Shown here: piece by piece, positions 62,404-64,000 of the stretch
Layout: every line of letters begins with the position of its first letter
Numbering within the stretch: position 1 is the first letter of the stretch
Assembly (NCBI RefSeq): GCF_900115955.1
Contig: NZ_FOYL01000001.1
Location: 248,001 to 312,000 of the forward strand
DNA length: 64,000 nt
Direction: 5' to 3'
Origin: Lentzea waywayandensis
GTDB taxonomy: Bacteria > Actinomycetota > Actinomycetes > Mycobacteriales > Pseudonocardiaceae
Program-made: the position numbers and the translations under genes
Notes under the pieces: model-generated
The model's database searches: none
Seen by the model: the letters and a program-made list of their open reading frames with translations, nothing else
What the model was told of the DNA's origin: nothing

Positions 62404-64000
62404 GTGATCACCGTGCGGTTCACGGTCTTCGGCGGGGTGTCGGCACGAACAGGCGATCGCACGACCGAGTTCGGCCCGACCCGGCTGGGGGCCCTGCTCG
62501 GCGTCCTGCTGGTCGACGCGGGCCGGGCGGTGAGCGCCGACGACCTCGTCGAGCGCGTCCTGGGTGACGCGCCACCACCCCGTGCCCGCGCGATGATGCA
62601 GACGTGGCTGACCCGGCTGCGGCACTCGTTGCCCGGCCTGGTCGAACGCGACGGAGCCGGCTACCTGGTGCGGGTCGATCCGCTCGAGATCGACCTGCAC
62701 CTGTTCCGGCACCTCGTGCGGACCGGCCGCACCACCGAGGCGCTCACCCTCGCCGGCAAGCCCCTGCTGTCCACACTGGACACACCGTGGGCCCGGCGGC
62801 AACGCGCGGACTTCGCGGACGAGCTGCTCGCCGCCCGGCTCGACCACGTGGACGCGCGGCTGGCCCAGGGCGAGCACTCGACGCTGGTGCCCGAACTGCA
62901 CGTCCTCGCGGCGGAACGGCCGCTGGACGAACGGATCGCGGCCCAGCTGATCGAGGCGTTGCACGGCAGCGGGCGCGCGGCGGAAGCGTTGCGGCACTTC
63001 GAGATCGTGCGTGCGCGGCTGGGCGCAGAGCTGGGCGCCGAACCGTCCCGGCACCTCGCCACCCTGCACCGGCGGCTCCAGGCCGCCTCGGCACCGCGGC
63101 AGCTTCCGGCCGCGCCCAAGCCGTTCACCGGCCGGGCGGTGGAGCTCGCGGAGCTCGACCGGGAACCGAACGGCGTCGTGGTGATCACCGGCACCGGCGG
63201 CGTCGGCAAGACCTCGCTCGCCGTGCACTGGGCGCACCGCGCGGCGGCCCGGTTCCCGGACGGCCAGCTCTACGTGAACCTGCACGGGTTCGGGCCGAGC
63301 GGCGCGGCGGTGAGTCCCGGTGACGCGCTGCTGCGGTTCCTCTCAGCGCTCGACGTGCCGCGCGCCAAGGTGCCGCACGACCTCGCCGGGCAGTCGGCGT
63401 TGCTGCGGGACGCGCTCGCGGACAAGCGGGTGCTCATGCTGCTGGACAACGCGACGGACGCCGACCAGATCGAGCCGTTGCTGCCGCGCACGCCGAACGC
63501 GCATGTGGTGATCACGAGCCGCACGACGCTGAAACCCGCGCACTCCCACGCGTTGCCGTTGGGACTGCTGCCGCCCGACGACGCCCGCGAGCTGCTGGCC
63601 GCCCGCATCGGGCAAGACCGCGCGCGGGCCGAGCCGGACGCGGTCGACACCGTGGTCCGCCGCTGCGCCCGCCTGCCGCTGGCGCTCGCGGTGGCCGGGG
63701 CGCGGGCGGCGACGCAGCCGGAGTTCCCGCTGGCGGCGCTGGCGGACGAGTTGGCCGATCTCGACGCGTTCGCCGACGACGATGACGTCACCGCCGACCT
63801 GCGTTCGGTGTTCTCCCACTCCTGCAAGGCTTTGACCCCTGCGGCGCTGCGGCTGTTCCGGTTGCTCGGGCTCATGCCGGGCTCGGACATCAGTCTCGCC
63901 GGCGCCGCCTCGCTCGCCGGGCTCGGCGAGCGGGAGACCGGGACGCTGCTCGCGGAACTGGCGAGGGCGAACCTGCTCGACCAACCCGAACCGGGCCGGT
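62404..64000 (+). CDS. SARP-STAND regulator (AfsR-type), 3' end outside the window
   Basis: About 532 codons are visible before the window ends. Residues 1-85 are the SARP winged helix (VRFTVFGGVSART; LGALLGVLLVDAGRAVSADD), 90-225 the activation domain (DLHLFRHLVRTGRT; RLGAELGAEPSRHL), and an NB-ARC ATPase follows with Walker A GTGGVGKT at about 261-268 and Walker B VLMLLDNAT. A TPR C-terminus is expected beyond the edge. The start is GTG 62404 or GTG 62413; both lack a strong ribosome site. It is the third STAND regulator in the window and follows the epoxide hydrolase by 22 bases on the same strand. Confidence 0.9.
   Translation, partial: MITVRFTVFGGVSARTGDRTTEFGPTRLGALLGVLLVDAGRAVSADDLVERVLGDAPPPRARAMMQTWLTRLRHSLPGLVERDGAGYLVRVDPLEIDLHLFRHLVRTGRTTEALTLAGKPLLSTLDTPWARRQRADFADELLAARLDHVDARLAQGEHSTLVPELHVLAAERPLDERIAAQLIEALHGSGRAAEALRHFEIVRARLGAELGAEPSRHLATLHRRLQAASAPRQLPAAPKPFTGRAVELAELDREPNGVVVITGTGGVGKTSLAVHWAHRAAARFPDGQLYVNLHGFGPSGAAVSPGDALLRFLSALDVPRAKVPHDLAGQSALLRDALADKRVLMLLDNATDADQIEPLLPRTPNAHVVITSRTTLKPAHSHALPLGLLPPDDARELLAARIGQDRARAEPDAVDTVVRRCARLPLALAVAGARAATQPEFPLAALADELADLDAFADDDDVTADLRSVFSHSCKALTPAALRLFRLLGLMPGSDISLAGAASLAGLGERETGTLLAELARANLLDQPEPGR

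Overview
The window is high-GC DNA in the style of a filamentous actinomycete. GTG starts are frequent, genes overlap by ATGA or GTGA, some starts look leaderless, and the families present are actinobacterial: SARP and STAND regulators, HxlR, ArsR and TetR regulators, F420-linked redox enzymes, a WYL regulator, Ku and a GH97 enzyme. Pseudonocardiales is a reasonable guess, but the sequence alone does not fix the genus. I see no transposase, integrase or CRISPR array.

Layout. 1-4.9 kb: secreted-protein stub, SUKH-like protein and HxlR regulator, truncated hemoglobin, a decayed reductase fragment, a large XRE-STAND-TPR regulator and a YiaA-like membrane protein. 5-16.9 kb: an ECF sigma factor fused to an anti-sigma-like membrane tail, a SARP-STAND-TPR regulator, a LacI regulator, a PLP decarboxylase, a membrane protein coupled to an aminoglycoside-phosphotransferase-like kinase, a DUF1684/ArsR pair and an inositol-monophosphatase-like protein. 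16.8-17.2 kb, minus strand: a compact Gln-His-Met-like tRNA array. It follows directly after a short leader ORF rich in Gln and His codons and an intrinsic terminator. 17.2-18.9 kb: a GH13 alpha-glucosidase behind TTGC/GCAA operators.

19.0-36.0 kb is the most striking region. Three tandem paralogues with a WGR domain and a DUF4132 domain are followed by four translationally coupled genes: a MoxR AAA+ ATPase, a DUF5682 protein, a VWA protein and a SWIM zinc-finger protein. This is the gene set of the E. coli yehI(molR)-yehL-yehM-yehP-yehQ locus. The first and third WGR genes each carry upstream a match to the actinobacterial LexA-independent DNA-damage (PafBC / RecA-NDp) promoter, TTGTCAG-N10-TAnnnT. 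The second gene carries a decayed copy. This suggests a DNA-damage-inducible MoxR/VWA machine whose WGR subunit has been amplified.

36-46.4 kb: a 59-bp tandem repeat, a TPR protein with an ArsR regulator, a TetR/MFS efflux pair with operator, a permuted NlpC/P60-like protein, a glycerate kinase/SLC13 permease operon, and a two-component system whose locus has two GATGAA-N6-TTCATC palindromes. 46.5-52.3 kb: secreted carbohydrate-active proteins (GH97 and a Tat-type discoidin protein) and a small glycogen-binding-fold protein. 52.3-57.7 kb: a TetR-controlled redox operon that includes a fusion of an SDR with a deazaflavin (F420) nitroreductase, then a hydrolase/TetR pair with operators. 57.7-64 kb: a metallophosphoesterase, pseudogene debris, Ku (NHEJ), a PP2C-like phosphatase, a WYL regulator divergent from an epoxide hydrolase, and a SARP-STAND gene cut by the window end.
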